A stretch of 26,569 nt of DNA from positions 1 to 26,569 of the forward strand of contig CAUZEQ010000032.1 in assembly GCA_963578885.1 (NCBI GenBank). Reading direction: 5' to 3'. The stretch comes from UBA8437 sp963578885. Lineage in GTDB: Bacteria; Planctomycetota; Planctomycetia; Planctomycetales; Planctomycetaceae. Positions 18,289 to 26,008 of this stretch are shown here, piece by piece. A program made the translations under genes and the position numbers. Under the pieces are notes generated by a model. It was not told where the DNA came from. It was given only the letters and a program-made list of their open reading frames with translations, and searched no databases. Numbering within the stretch: the stretch's first letter is position 1; each line of letters opens with the position of its first letter.

Positions 18289-19561
18289 CGGGCTGGTCCA
18301 GCAGGGGGGCATTGGCGAGCAGCTCGGTGGTGATGTCTGAGATGTTTTTGCAGCCGCAGGAGATCATGGCGTTTTCGAGTTCTTCCTTGAAGAACCCCAG
18401 CATCTGGCTGACGCCCGCTTCGCCCGAGGCCGCGAGGCTCCAGGCCTGCGGTCGCCCGACCAGCACCGCTCGGGCTCCCAGCGCCAGCGCCTTGAGCACA
18501 TCGGTGCCTCGACGCACTCCACTGTCCAGCAACAACTCGGCCTTGTCATCGACGACCTCGGCCACCTGTTGCATGCGGTCGATCGTGGCGGGCATGCCAT
18601 CGAGCCGTCGTCCGCCGTGGTTGCTGACGACGATCGCGTCGGCACCCTCGGCGACCGCCCGCCGTGCGTCGCTGGCGGTCAGCACTCCCTTGACCACCAG
18701 CGGCAGCTTGGTGATACCCCGCAGCCAGTCGAGGATGTCCCACGACATCGACAGTCGCCAGGCCCCGAGATTGAACGCCTCGAGATCGGCGGTGCTGATC
18801 GAATCGGGCAGGGTGTGTCCAATGTCCCGGAGGTGCTTGAGCAGGATCTTGCGGGGGACACTGAAGAGGTTGCGGCGATCGGCGTCCTTGCGTTCTCCGA
18901 GATCGACCGTGATGACCAGCGCCTTGTACCCGGCCGCTTCGACCCGCCGGACCAGCGACCTGGCAACACCCTTGTCCCGGGGCATGTAGATCTGAAACCA
19001 CTTCGGCCCGGGACTGGCCTCGGCCACCTCCTCGGCACTGTTGTGACAACTGCTGCTGACGGCACAGATCGTGCCTGCCTTGTGAGCGGCCCGGGCCGAA
19101 CCCGGCGCACCGTCGGGATGAAACATCCTCAAGCCCGCTACCGGAGCCAGCATCACCGGCATGTCGATCTTCTGGCCCAGCACGGTGGTCGCGAGCTTTG
19201 TGCTGCCGACTCCGTGGAGCACCGGTGGCAGGAGCCCGATGCGGCGGAACGCGTTGATGTTCTCGGCCAGCGTGACCTGGTCCTCCGAACCGGTCGTGAT
19301 GTATTCCCACGTCGCCCCGGGCAGTTTCCGCTTGGACAACTCGATGAAGTCTTCGACGACCACCGCATCGGGCCGGTCCGATGTCCTCCAGCCGGTCGAT
19401 TCCTTGCCGGGCACCGGCTTGCCATCCCTGTTGCCATCCTTGTTTGCCGCCTTGTTTGCCGCCTTGTTGGCAGCCTTGTTGGCAGCCTCGGCCTCGGCCT
19501 CGCCGATCAACTGACCGCCGGCACCCAGGGCCAGCAGCTTGGTGAAGGAGCGTCGTTGCAT
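18281..19561 (-). CDS. FMN-dependent alpha-hydroxy-acid oxidase with Tat-like signal
   Basis: A 426-aa enzyme of the lactate/glycolate oxidase family, which oxidises L-2-hydroxy acids to 2-keto acids with FMN. The start at 19561 gives MQRRSFTKLLALGAGG, a twin-arginine signal; longer starts (to 19645) only add upstream sequence. A low-complexity linker (about residues 17-42) with repeated AANK units leads to the TIM-barrel. Family landmarks are WEYITTGSEDQVTLAEN, APVAGLRMFHPDG, WFQIYMPRD, ITVDLGERKDADRRN, and the active-site SNHGGRRLDG with catalytic H315 and R318, then LLDSGVRRGTDVLKALALGA for FMN phosphate. The family is normally cytoplasmic or inner-membrane; here export is likely. Which hydroxy acid it uses is not readable. 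Confidence 0.9.
   Translation of the reverse strand: MQRRSFTKLLALGAGGQLIGEAEAEAANKAANKAANKAANKDGNRDGKPVPGKESTGWRTSDRPDAVVVEDFIELSKRKLPGATWEYITTGSEDQVTLAENINAFRRIGLLPPVLHGVGSTKLATTVLGQKIDMPVMLAPVAGLRMFHPDGAPGSARAAHKAGTICAVSSSCHNSAEEVAEASPGPKWFQIYMPRDKGVARSLVRRVEAAGYKALVITVDLGERKDADRRNLFSVPRKILLKHLRDIGHTLPDSISTADLEAFNLGAWRLSMSWDILDWLRGITKLPLVVKGVLTASDARRAVAEGADAIVVSNHGGRRLDGMPATIDRMQQVAEVVDDKAELLLDSGVRRGTDVLKALALGARAVLVGRPQAWSLAASGEAGVSQMLGFFKEELENAMISCGCKNISDITTELLANAPLLDQPDA
19440..19487 (-). repeat. Four 12-nt tandem units in the FMN oxidase linker
   Basis: Two copies of ttgtttgccgcc (19440-19451, 19452-19463) and two of ttgttggcagcc (19464-19475, 19476-19487) lie head to tail on the plus strand. 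They encode AANK repeats just after the Tat signal. Next to them are gcctcg hexamers (Ala-Glu repeats, from 19486). The two sub-versions suggest duplication in two steps. Length change by slippage would keep the frame. Confidence 0.85.
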
Positions 19562-19598
19562 GAGCGGCTGGTGTCCTGTCGCACGGGTTCGGGCGGGT

Positions 19599-20165
19599 TC
19601 AGGCGGCTCCCTGGCCGGGGACCCAGAGCATATCGTCGTGTCCATCGTCGTTGGCGGCTCGGGCCAGGACGAACAGCAGGTCGGAGAGCCGGTTGAGGTA
19701 GACGAGCACTTGCTGGTTGACGGCCTGCGTTTCGGCCAGTCGCAGCACCTCGATCTCGCTGCGGCGGCAAACGGTTCTCGCCTGGTGCAGTGCAGCGGCG
19801 GCCGGAGAACCGCCGGGCAGCACGAAGCTCTTCAGAGGTTCGAGCCGTTCGGTGAAGGTGTCGATGGTGGATTCGAGTGCCGAGACCTGTTCGGGAACGA
19901 CCCGCAACGAGGACGACTCGGACTCACTCGACTCGGGCACGCACAGGTCGGCACCGACATCGAAGAGAGTGTTCTGGATCTCGGCGAGGCTCTTGCCGAC
20001 GTCTTCATCGGCCAGGGTTCGAGCGATCCCGATCGTGGCGTTGAGTTCGTCGACGGCTCCGTAGGCGACGATCCTCGGGCTGGTCTTGAGAACCCGGCTG
20101 CCGTCACCCAGCGACGTCTCGCCCGCATCGCCACCGCGGGTGTAGATCCGATCCAGGTAGACCAT
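19599..20165 (-). CDS. pduO: PduO-type cob(I)alamin adenosyltransferase
   Basis: A 188-aa cytoplasmic enzyme that transfers the adenosyl group of ATP to cob(I)alamin to form coenzyme B12. The family motifs are clear: the ATP-binding N-terminus YTRGGDAGETSLGDGSRV, then VAYGAVDELNATIGIAR, the Ser/Glu-rich loop, FVLPGGSPAAAALHQARTVCRR, and the C-terminal YLNRLSDLLFVLARAAN. The ATG at 20165 is set by the family N-terminus; a longer open frame up to 20474 is only the opposite phase of the neighbouring gene. The gene begins 8 nt after the stop of the HEAT/TPR gene and ends 37 nt before the FMN oxidase. No B12-dependent enzyme, microcompartment shell gene or cobalamin riboswitch is visible nearby. 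Confidence 0.93.
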   Translation of the reverse strand: MVYLDRIYTRGGDAGETSLGDGSRVLKTSPRIVAYGAVDELNATIGIARTLADEDVGKSLAEIQNTLFDVGADLCVPESSESESSSLRVVPEQVSALESTIDTFTERLEPLKSFVLPGGSPAAAALHQARTVCRRSEIEVLRLAETQAVNQQVLVYLNRLSDLLFVLARAANDDGHDDMLWVPGQGAA

Positions 20166-20173
20166 TTCGCTGC

Positions 20174-23173
20174 TCAGCCCCTCTGCCGTCTGATGGCTTT
20201 CGGAGCCGCCTTGGGCACCGCACGCATCGGAACCCTTGCCTTGGGCCGAACAGCCTTCTTGGCGGCGGGCCTGGCCGCCTTCTTGACGGCTTTCTTGACC
20301 GCCTTCTTGGCAGCGGGCTTCGCTGCCGCGGGATCGTCGCGCTCGGTTGCAGTCTTGGCGGCCGGTTTCGCGGTGGCCTTGGCTGGTGCCGGTCCGAAGA
20401 TCTTCTTGAACTCGGGGAATGCCCGCACGGCTTTCAGGTCGGGGTCCTTGTTGAGCCAGGCCTTGTCGCGCCATCCGTATTTGACGGCCAGTTCGAGTTG
20501 AGCCAGAGCCTTCTTGCGGCAGGAGGCGATCCGGTTGTTTCGATCGGCGATGGCCTTGTTGCTGTTGATCATCTCCACGGCCCGGCTGTAGACGCAGGCG
20601 AGGTTGTAGGCGTACATGCGTCGGACCGAGGAGCTATTGGAGACGACCTTCTTCTGGGAGTCTTCGGCGTACTTCAGCCCGGCGTCGAGTTTTCCTTCGC
20701 GGAGCAGGACGATGGCCATGCCGGTCATGGCCTGCGAGTTGAACGGGTCGAGTTCGACGGCCTTGAGGAAGTCCTTGCGGACCTCTTCGAGCTTGTGCCC
20801 TTTCAGTTGCAGCCGTGCGTTGCCGCGGCCGGCGTACGCGGCCGAGAGCCTGGGGTCGATCTTGACGGCGAGGTTGTATTGGGCGAGCGCCTGTTTCCAG
20901 TCGAGTTGCTGTGAGTAGTGCCGTCCCATCGAGATGTACTGGTAGCCGGGGGACCGCTGCAGCAGGTTCCTGAGCGCACTGACGGCGTAGTTTCTCTTGT
21001 TGTTGTTCTTGTCAGAGCGTGCTGCTTCGAGTGCCTTGCGGGCATCGGAGGTCCCGACGCCGGCCAGCGCGTTGGCAGTGTAGTTCCACGTGTTTGATGA
21101 GCTCGTGGAATTGAACGCCTTGATGAGCATGGCGACGGCTTCGGGCGAGGCATCCTGTGTGAGTGTTTCGCAGGCGGCGTTGACCAGCGAGCTGTTGTTG
21201 GAGGCGAGTGCGTCGGGTGCGAGCTTGCGGAAGGTCTTGATGTCAATTCGTCCGACCGCTCGCAGCACCGCGGCTCGTTCGCTGTTTGAGAGCTTGGGAT
21301 AGTGTTCCAGCAGCGTGGGGGCGATGTCCTGATCGCCGATCTGGATCAGGGTGTTGATCACAGCGGCCCGGTTGGCCGGCGAGTTGGCCAGGTGCTTGAG
21401 CAGCAGCGGGATGGCTCGCGGCTCGCGAGTCCGAACCAGCAGCGAGTTCATGGTGGCATCGGGCGGCGCCGATTCGAGTCTCTTGAGCACGTGCTCGACG
21501 GCCAGTTGCTGGCTGGGTCGATCGGACCTCGAGGCGAGGAGAGTCAGCGCGACATTGCGTCGCTGCGGATGAGTGCCCTCGAGTGCCTGCTTGAGCACCT
21601 TGATCAGGCCGGGGTGTCCGATTTCAGCCAGTGCCCTCATGGCGACCAGCGACAGTTCGGGGTCGGCGTTGGTGGCGAACCCATGAATGGCATCGGCAAA
21701 GGCGGGTCGAGGATACTTCGCCATGGTGCCGACGATGTTCTTGCGGGCCTTGGCATCGGCATCGCTGAGCATCGCCAGCAGCGTCACGTGGGCTGCGGGA
21801 TACCGCGACGCCGCCAGGCTCTCCGACGCGGTACTCGAGAGCGGAGGCTGGTTGCGGAGGGCCAGGCTCTTGAGCCGGCTGATCGCAGCGGGTTCGCCGA
21901 AGTGCCGCAGGCTGACGATCGCGGCGTGGGCGATGGCCAGTGAGTCGTCTGCGGTCAACGACAGCAGCAACGGAAGGTCCTCGGTCCGCAACCGGCCTCC
22001 ACCACAGGCCAGCGCCGCCGGCCGGGTCAGCAGGTCGCCCCGCTGGATCTCCTCGAGCAACTCGGCTCGAGGCAGCACGCGGTAGGCGGTGGCCAGGGCG
22101 GCCGTCACCGCCTGCTCGACCGTCTTGTGCACGCGGGCCTGGTTGCCGAAGGGGTCCTGGGATACCGACTGCAGGTTCAGCATGACCTGGTTGATCGGAA
22201 CCGGCCTGTCGCCGGGACTGTTGACCTTGTTGGATCGCTGGTTGGGGATCTCCGCGAGGTGCAATTCGCGGATCACGGCGGGAATTGTCGGGAAGGGGGT
22301 GCTGCGCGAGGCGGTACCACGTCCGGCCAGTGATGCGGCCTGGTTGAGCCAACCCAGGATCCTGGATTCGATCGGCGGTGCCTTGTCGGTGAATCGGATC
22401 ACCGAGCGGACGACTCCGGCGGTCGCCAGGGTGTCGAGCTGGTCGACGAGAGCGGCGATGTTGATCGTGTCGAGCGGTCCGGCGATGGTCAGCAGGCCGA
22501 GGCTGCCGCGGGGTCCGATGCGGCGGGTGGTCATCGCCAGCCTGGCGCGGGCTCGAGCATTCAGATCGATCGTGACCGAGCCGCTGCCGACGCCCAGTTG
22601 CAGTTTGAGCTTCGGGACGCGAGGTCCCTGGGGCAGTTCGGGAAAGACCACCCAGGTCGAGCCGCTGCCTCCGCTGGGCAGGTTGAGTTCCCCCAGCCGC
22701 TTCAACGCACTCAACTGGAAACTCTGGTTGCCGATCTGGAACGATGCCGATCTCATCGTCGAAGGCAGCTTGGTGGGCATCGAGTGCAGCTTGCCATCGA
22801 CGCTCAGCTTGGCGTCGTCGCGTGAGAGTTTCAGGGGTTTTCCGGTGAGATTGACCAGGACCAGCTTGGCGGCGAGGAACCTGTTGCCCGTGGTGCGGTA
22901 GTAGGGGGCACCCAGGAACGAGGATTCGACCATCGCCACCACACGCTGCTTGGCCGGGTCGACCGGGACCACCGTCTTGCCCGTTTCGCGCAGCTTCTTA
23001 AGTTCCACCTCGAGTGTCTCGACTCGCTCGAGCAACTTCTGGATCAGCGAGCGGTTCTCCTGGGTCGATTTCGCTGCGGCCGGTGCCTGGGCCGGCAATG
23101 CGGAGGCCGCCACGACCGTCGCGAACGTAGCGAAAAAACTTGCGAGCAGCTGATGTGATGAAGGGCGGGTCAT
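20174..23173 (-). CDS. Exported coiled-coil/HEAT/TPR protein with H1-like tail
   Basis: A 999-aa protein of unknown function. Residues 1-30 are a signal peptide (Ala-rich, cleavage near PAQA). Residues 36-68 form a coiled coil (LIQKLLERVETLEVELKKLR). About 70-270 is beta-rich and resembles no family I can name. About 390-720 is a run of HEAT-like helical repeats (for example LSLVAMRALAEIGHPGLIKV, SNSERAAVLRAVGRIDIK). About 725-850 holds TPR motifs (DWKQALAQYNLAVKIDP, LEEVRKDFLKAVELDPFN). The last 72 residues contain 23 Lys/Arg and 3 acidic residues, with KKAVKKAVKKAARPAAKK, like the tail of histone H1. The frame is intact. HEAT and TPR suggest a protein-binding scaffold; the tail suggests binding to polyanions. 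It lies in a tight run between aldose 1-epimerase and pduO. Confidence 0.88.
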   Translation of the reverse strand: MTRPSSHQLLASFFATFATVVAASALPAQAPAAAKSTQENRSLIQKLLERVETLEVELKKLRETGKTVVPVDPAKQRVVAMVESSFLGAPYYRTTGNRFLAAKLVLVNLTGKPLKLSRDDAKLSVDGKLHSMPTKLPSTMRSASFQIGNQSFQLSALKRLGELNLPSGGSGSTWVVFPELPQGPRVPKLKLQLGVGSGSVTIDLNARARARLAMTTRRIGPRGSLGLLTIAGPLDTINIAALVDQLDTLATAGVVRSVIRFTDKAPPIESRILGWLNQAASLAGRGTASRSTPFPTIPAVIRELHLAEIPNQRSNKVNSPGDRPVPINQVMLNLQSVSQDPFGNQARVHKTVEQAVTAALATAYRVLPRAELLEEIQRGDLLTRPAALACGGGRLRTEDLPLLLSLTADDSLAIAHAAIVSLRHFGEPAAISRLKSLALRNQPPLSSTASESLAASRYPAAHVTLLAMLSDADAKARKNIVGTMAKYPRPAFADAIHGFATNADPELSLVAMRALAEIGHPGLIKVLKQALEGTHPQRRNVALTLLASRSDRPSQQLAVEHVLKRLESAPPDATMNSLLVRTREPRAIPLLLKHLANSPANRAAVINTLIQIGDQDIAPTLLEHYPKLSNSERAAVLRAVGRIDIKTFRKLAPDALASNNSSLVNAACETLTQDASPEAVAMLIKAFNSTSSSNTWNYTANALAGVGTSDARKALEAARSDKNNNKRNYAVSALRNLLQRSPGYQYISMGRHYSQQLDWKQALAQYNLAVKIDPRLSAAYAGRGNARLQLKGHKLEEVRKDFLKAVELDPFNSQAMTGMAIVLLREGKLDAGLKYAEDSQKKVVSNSSSVRRMYAYNLACVYSRAVEMINSNKAIADRNNRIASCRKKALAQLELAVKYGWRDKAWLNKDPDLKAVRAFPEFKKIFGPAPAKATAKPAAKTATERDDPAAAKPAAKKAVKKAVKKAARPAAKKAVRPKARVPMRAVPKAAPKAIRRQRG
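20277..20312 (-). repeat. 12-nt tandem repeat coding for KKAV units
   Basis: Three units, gccttcttgacg (20277-20288), gctttcttgacc (20289-20300) and gccttcttggca (20301-20312), lie in the tail of the HEAT/TPR gene and encode KKAV, KKAV and KKA on the minus strand. A related stretch (gccttcttggcggcg) occurs close by. The pattern points to growth of the tail by in-frame duplication. Confidence 0.75.
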
Positions 23174-23222
23174 GGCGAGACTCTCGTCAAAACCGAGGGA
23201 ACGGGTTGGGGGGGAAAGCAGT

Positions 23223-24209
23223 TCAGTCTAACAGCCTGTCGACCTCGAGGGGACCGGTGAACAGCTCGATCCGGGTTTCCCATTTCTGTCCGGCTGCCAG
23301 GACCTGCCAGCCGGATGTGGTTCCTGCCGGGTCGAGATTGATGGCGTCGGTGACACAGGTGTAGGGCTCGAGGCAGACCGCGTCGCGGCCCGGAGGTGTG
23401 TAGACAACGATCTCACGGAATACGCCCCCGTCGCAGCGTTGGGTCAGACGTCGTCGGGCACCCGGATCGCCAACGCTCATCTCGAGCACCGCCAACGGCT
23501 GAAGGTTGATGTCGGCGATCGAGGTCAGGACGTGATCGAGTTGCATGTCACCGAAACGGCCGCCGTGCCGCAGGTCACACGACGCGTCCAGGGGCAGCAG
23601 GCGACCGGTGGGCAGGCAGGCGTCCAGTTCCCACTGCCGGTGAGCCGGGACATGCACCCGGCAATCCAGGGCGGTGCCACCGGAACCCAGCGGCAGACGG
23701 AAGTAGGGATGCGTCCCGAACCCAAATGGCAGGTCTTCCATGTCGGGATTGTCGATCGTGACATCGGCCAGGAGCCGGTTATCTTCGAGGCGGTAGGCGA
23801 CCCTGATGCGGGCGTCACTGGGCCACAGGGGTCGCCGGTCGGCCGCGTCGCGAGAGAGTTGGAACTCACCGGTGACGCTGGAGGTGTCCTGCGAGATCAC
23901 TCGCCAGGGTCGATCGAGACAGAAGCCGTGAATGGCGTTGCCGTTCCCATCGTCGGGTGCGATTGGGGGTGGGAGCTGGTAGGACCTGCCGTTCCATGAA
24001 AACCGACCATCTCGGATCCGGTTGGGGAACGGAAACAGGATCGGGATCCCGTGTCCGCTCGGGCGACCTTCGCCCTGGGCGAATCCGGGCACCGAGTCGA
24101 GCAACTCGTGGCCGTCGACTGCGAACGAGCAGCAATTGAAGCCGCGATCGACGGCAACGCGAGCGACAGCGCCTCGGCCGGAGTCGGTGATTTCAACGAT
24201 CCCGGTCAT
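23223..24209 (-). CDS. Aldose 1-epimerase (galactose mutarotase-like)
   Basis: A 328-aa cytoplasmic enzyme that interconverts alpha and beta anomers of aldoses. The start at 24209 (MTGIVEITDSGRG) is taken because longer versions, up to 24467, would overlap yqgE out of phase. Family motifs: GIPILFPFPNRIRDGRF with the substrate Asn-Arg, NAIHGFCLDRPW, FGFGTHPYFRLPLG with catalytic-type H167, and VCLEPYTCVTDAINL with catalytic-type E281. No signal peptide is seen. The gene lies 28 nt after yqgE and 49 nt before the HEAT/TPR gene. Whether it is a true GalM or a sugar-phosphate epimerase cannot be told by eye. Confidence 0.88.
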   Translation of the reverse strand: MTGIVEITDSGRGAVARVAVDRGFNCCSFAVDGHELLDSVPGFAQGEGRPSGHGIPILFPFPNRIRDGRFSWNGRSYQLPPPIAPDDGNGNAIHGFCLDRPWRVISQDTSSVTGEFQLSRDAADRRPLWPSDARIRVAYRLEDNRLLADVTIDNPDMEDLPFGFGTHPYFRLPLGSGGTALDCRVHVPAHRQWELDACLPTGRLLPLDASCDLRHGGRFGDMQLDHVLTSIADINLQPLAVLEMSVGDPGARRRLTQRCDGGVFREIVVYTPPGRDAVCLEPYTCVTDAINLDPAGTTSGWQVLAAGQKWETRIELFTGPLEVDRLLD

Positions 24210-24237
24210 GGTCTCGCCCCGATCGTCTCCGCGACGT

Positions 24238-24843
24238 TCAATTCCACTCGGGGTTGCCCGGTGTCGGCGGAATCGTCCGATTGGTTTTGTGGATGCGTTC
24301 GACCAGTTCGTCCCACAGCGTGTAGGGATCTCCGGGCAGGATCTCGGGTGCCACCGCCGGCAGAATGTGCCAGTCGCCGTGTTCGAGTTCGCCTTCGAGT
24401 TGCCCCGGTCCCCATCCGGCACAGCCGGCGAAGACCCGGAATTCCAGGTCATCGCTGCCGCCGACAACCTGCTCGATCACCCGTTCAAACACGTCGGGAC
24501 TGCTGCCGACGAAGATGCCGGGCACCACGTCGGATGCCTCGGCCTCGAATTCCCCGGCACTGTGCAACACGAATAGCGCCGCCGGTTCCACCGGACCACC
24601 CACGTAGACCAACTGGTCAGACTCGGGCAGATCAAAGTGCTCGGACAGCGCACGGGCGACCGAGACGTTCGACGGTCGATTGACGACCAGCCCCATCGAA
24701 CCCGACTCACCGTGCTCGACCATCAGCACCACCGATCGGTAGAAGTTCGGATCGCGCATCTGCTTGCCCGCGATCAGGAACTGACCCTTGATCAGGGGGG
24801 ACGCGGGGTCCGGATCGTTCGCTGGGCCAGGTGTGCTCGACAT
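24238..24843 (-). CDS. yqgE: YqgE/AlgH family protein (UPF0301)
   Basis: A 201-aa cytoplasmic protein of the YqgE/AlgH family. Conserved blocks are clear: KGQFLIAGKQMRDPNFYRSV near the start, VLMVEHGESGSMGLVVNRPS, VYVGGPVEPAALFVLHS, FRVFAGCAGWGPGQLEGEL and GDWHILPAVAPEIL. The role of the family is not settled; AlgH was named for alginate regulation in Pseudomonas. The start at 24843 fits the family N-terminus and lies about 34 nt after the predicted transcription start of a TATAAT promoter. It is the first gene of the six-gene minus-strand run. Confidence 0.93.
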   Translation of the reverse strand: MSSTPGPANDPDPASPLIKGQFLIAGKQMRDPNFYRSVVLMVEHGESGSMGLVVNRPSNVSVARALSEHFDLPESDQLVYVGGPVEPAALFVLHSAGEFEAEASDVVPGIFVGSSPDVFERVIEQVVGGSDDLEFRVFAGCAGWGPGQLEGELEHGDWHILPAVAPEILPGDPYTLWDELVERIHKTNRTIPPTPGNPEWN

Positions 24844-24883
24844 TCCGGTGGCCGGTTGGTGGCATCGGGAGTTCTGAGACCGG

Positions 24884-24912
24884 ATTATAGTTGGCGGCAG
24901 GCGGTGTGTCTC
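24884..24912 (-). promoter_or_regulatory. Sigma-70-like promoter of the yqgE run
   Basis: The minus strand carries a perfect TATAAT (24889-24884) with GAGACA (24912-24907, 4 of 6 bases of TTGACA) 17 nt upstream. The predicted start gives a leader of about 34 nt before the ATG at 24843. On the opposite strand the same bases read TATAGT (24886-24891), so a divergent promoter for the hydrolase at 24932 may overlap it, though I find no -35 box at good spacing on that side. Confidence 0.5.
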
Positions 24913-24931
24913 ACCGGAGCGAGGAAGTGGC

Positions 24932-26008
24932 ATGAGCCAGAAGCGATTGTCGAAGGCGGCCGGCGACGTGGCGTGGCTCGGTGAAGTCACCCGGGCTCCG
25001 GCCAAGGTGCCGCGGGACAAGCTGAGACGATTGGCCGATGTGCTGCAGGGGCCCGGTGACACGCAGGTGACGACACGTCGCGAGTGGACTCGGCATCGGC
25101 AGACGCTGCGAGCCGCCTGGATGAAGTTCCTGGGCCCGATGCCCGAACGACCGATTTCGGCCGGCTTCGAGGTGTTGCGGGAGGACAAGCTGAAGCGGGT
25201 GACGCGGCAGTTGATCCGTTACGAGGCGGAGCAGGGGCAGAGGGTCGAGGCGTACCTGCTGTTTCCCGTGACCTCGAACGACATCCACGGGCCGCGACCT
25301 GCGGTTGTCGCGTTGCACCAGACCACCCGCGATACGATCGAACAGATTGCCGGAGTCAAGGGGCCGCCGGTGCAGCAACTGGGCCTGCAGTTGGCCGAGC
25401 GGGGTTTCGTGGTGATCTGCCCGAGGAACTACCTGTGGCAGAACGTGGCCAGGTACACCGAGGCGGTGGACCGGTTCCGGGGCCGGCATCCCGGCACCCT
25501 GGGCATGCACAAGATGCTCTACGACTCGCAGCGGGCCGTCGACATCCTGGCGGGTTTGCCCGAGGTTGATGCCGGGCGGATCGGGGCGATGGGACACTCA
25601 CTCGGAGGCAAGGAAACCCTGTACCTGGCCGCCTTCGATGAACGCATTGCCGCGTCGGTGGCCAGTGAAGGTGGGGTGGGGTTCCGGTTTACCAACTGGA
25701 ACGCACCGTGGTACCTGGGCAAGGGGATCGACGACGAGACGTTTCCTCTGAATCACCACCAGTTGCTGGCCCTGGCGGCACCTCGCCCCTTCCTGGTCCT
25801 CGCCGGCGAGAACACGACTCCGCAGGCGTCCGATGGCGACCGAACCTGGCCCTTGCTCGAGGCGGCCTTGCCGGCCTGGCGGTTGTACGGCGATCGTCCC
25901 AGGCTGGGAATGTACAACCACCGCCAGGGTCACGCGATCCCCCCCAAGGCCTTCTCGCGGATGCACCAGTGGCTGGCGACCTACCTGCGGCCGCGGGGGA
26001 CGGTATGA
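24932..26008 (+). CDS. Alpha/beta hydrolase (dienelactone hydrolase/esterase-like)
   Basis: A 358-aa alpha/beta-fold hydrolase. GAGGAAG at 24921-24927 is a good Shine-Dalgarno sequence 4 nt before the ATG. An N-terminal helical part (about 1-75) precedes the hydrolase core: VEAYLLFPV, RPAVVALHQ with the oxyanion-side strand, DSQRAVDILAGLPEVDAGRI, and the nucleophile elbow GHS223LGGKE. H334 in HRQGHAIPP is the likely catalytic His, and the acid is probably an Asp in the ASDGDR loop. This pattern resembles acetyl-xylan-esterase or dienelactone-hydrolase relatives that planctomycetes carry in number. There is no signal peptide, so it would act in the cytoplasm. It overlaps the next gene by 4 nt (ATGA). 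Confidence 0.88.
   Translation: MSQKRLSKAAGDVAWLGEVTRAPAKVPRDKLRRLADVLQGPGDTQVTTRREWTRHRQTLRAAWMKFLGPMPERPISAGFEVLREDKLKRVTRQLIRYEAEQGQRVEAYLLFPVTSNDIHGPRPAVVALHQTTRDTIEQIAGVKGPPVQQLGLQLAERGFVVICPRNYLWQNVARYTEAVDRFRGRHPGTLGMHKMLYDSQRAVDILAGLPEVDAGRIGAMGHSLGGKETLYLAAFDERIAASVASEGGVGFRFTNWNAPWYLGKGIDDETFPLNHHQLLALAAPRPFLVLAGENTTPQASDGDRTWPLLEAALPAWRLYGDRPRLGMYNHRQGHAIPPKAFSRMHQWLATYLRPRGTV

Noticed and set aside
19599..20165. Bacterial microcompartment locus suggested by pduO
   Set aside because: No shell protein, encapsulation peptide or diol/ethanolamine/fucose enzyme is present; PduO-type enzymes are common as stand-alone B12 genes.
24844..25188. N-terminal extension of YqgE
   Set aside because: It would overlap the start of the divergent hydrolase and cross its own promoter; the family N-terminus begins near 24843.
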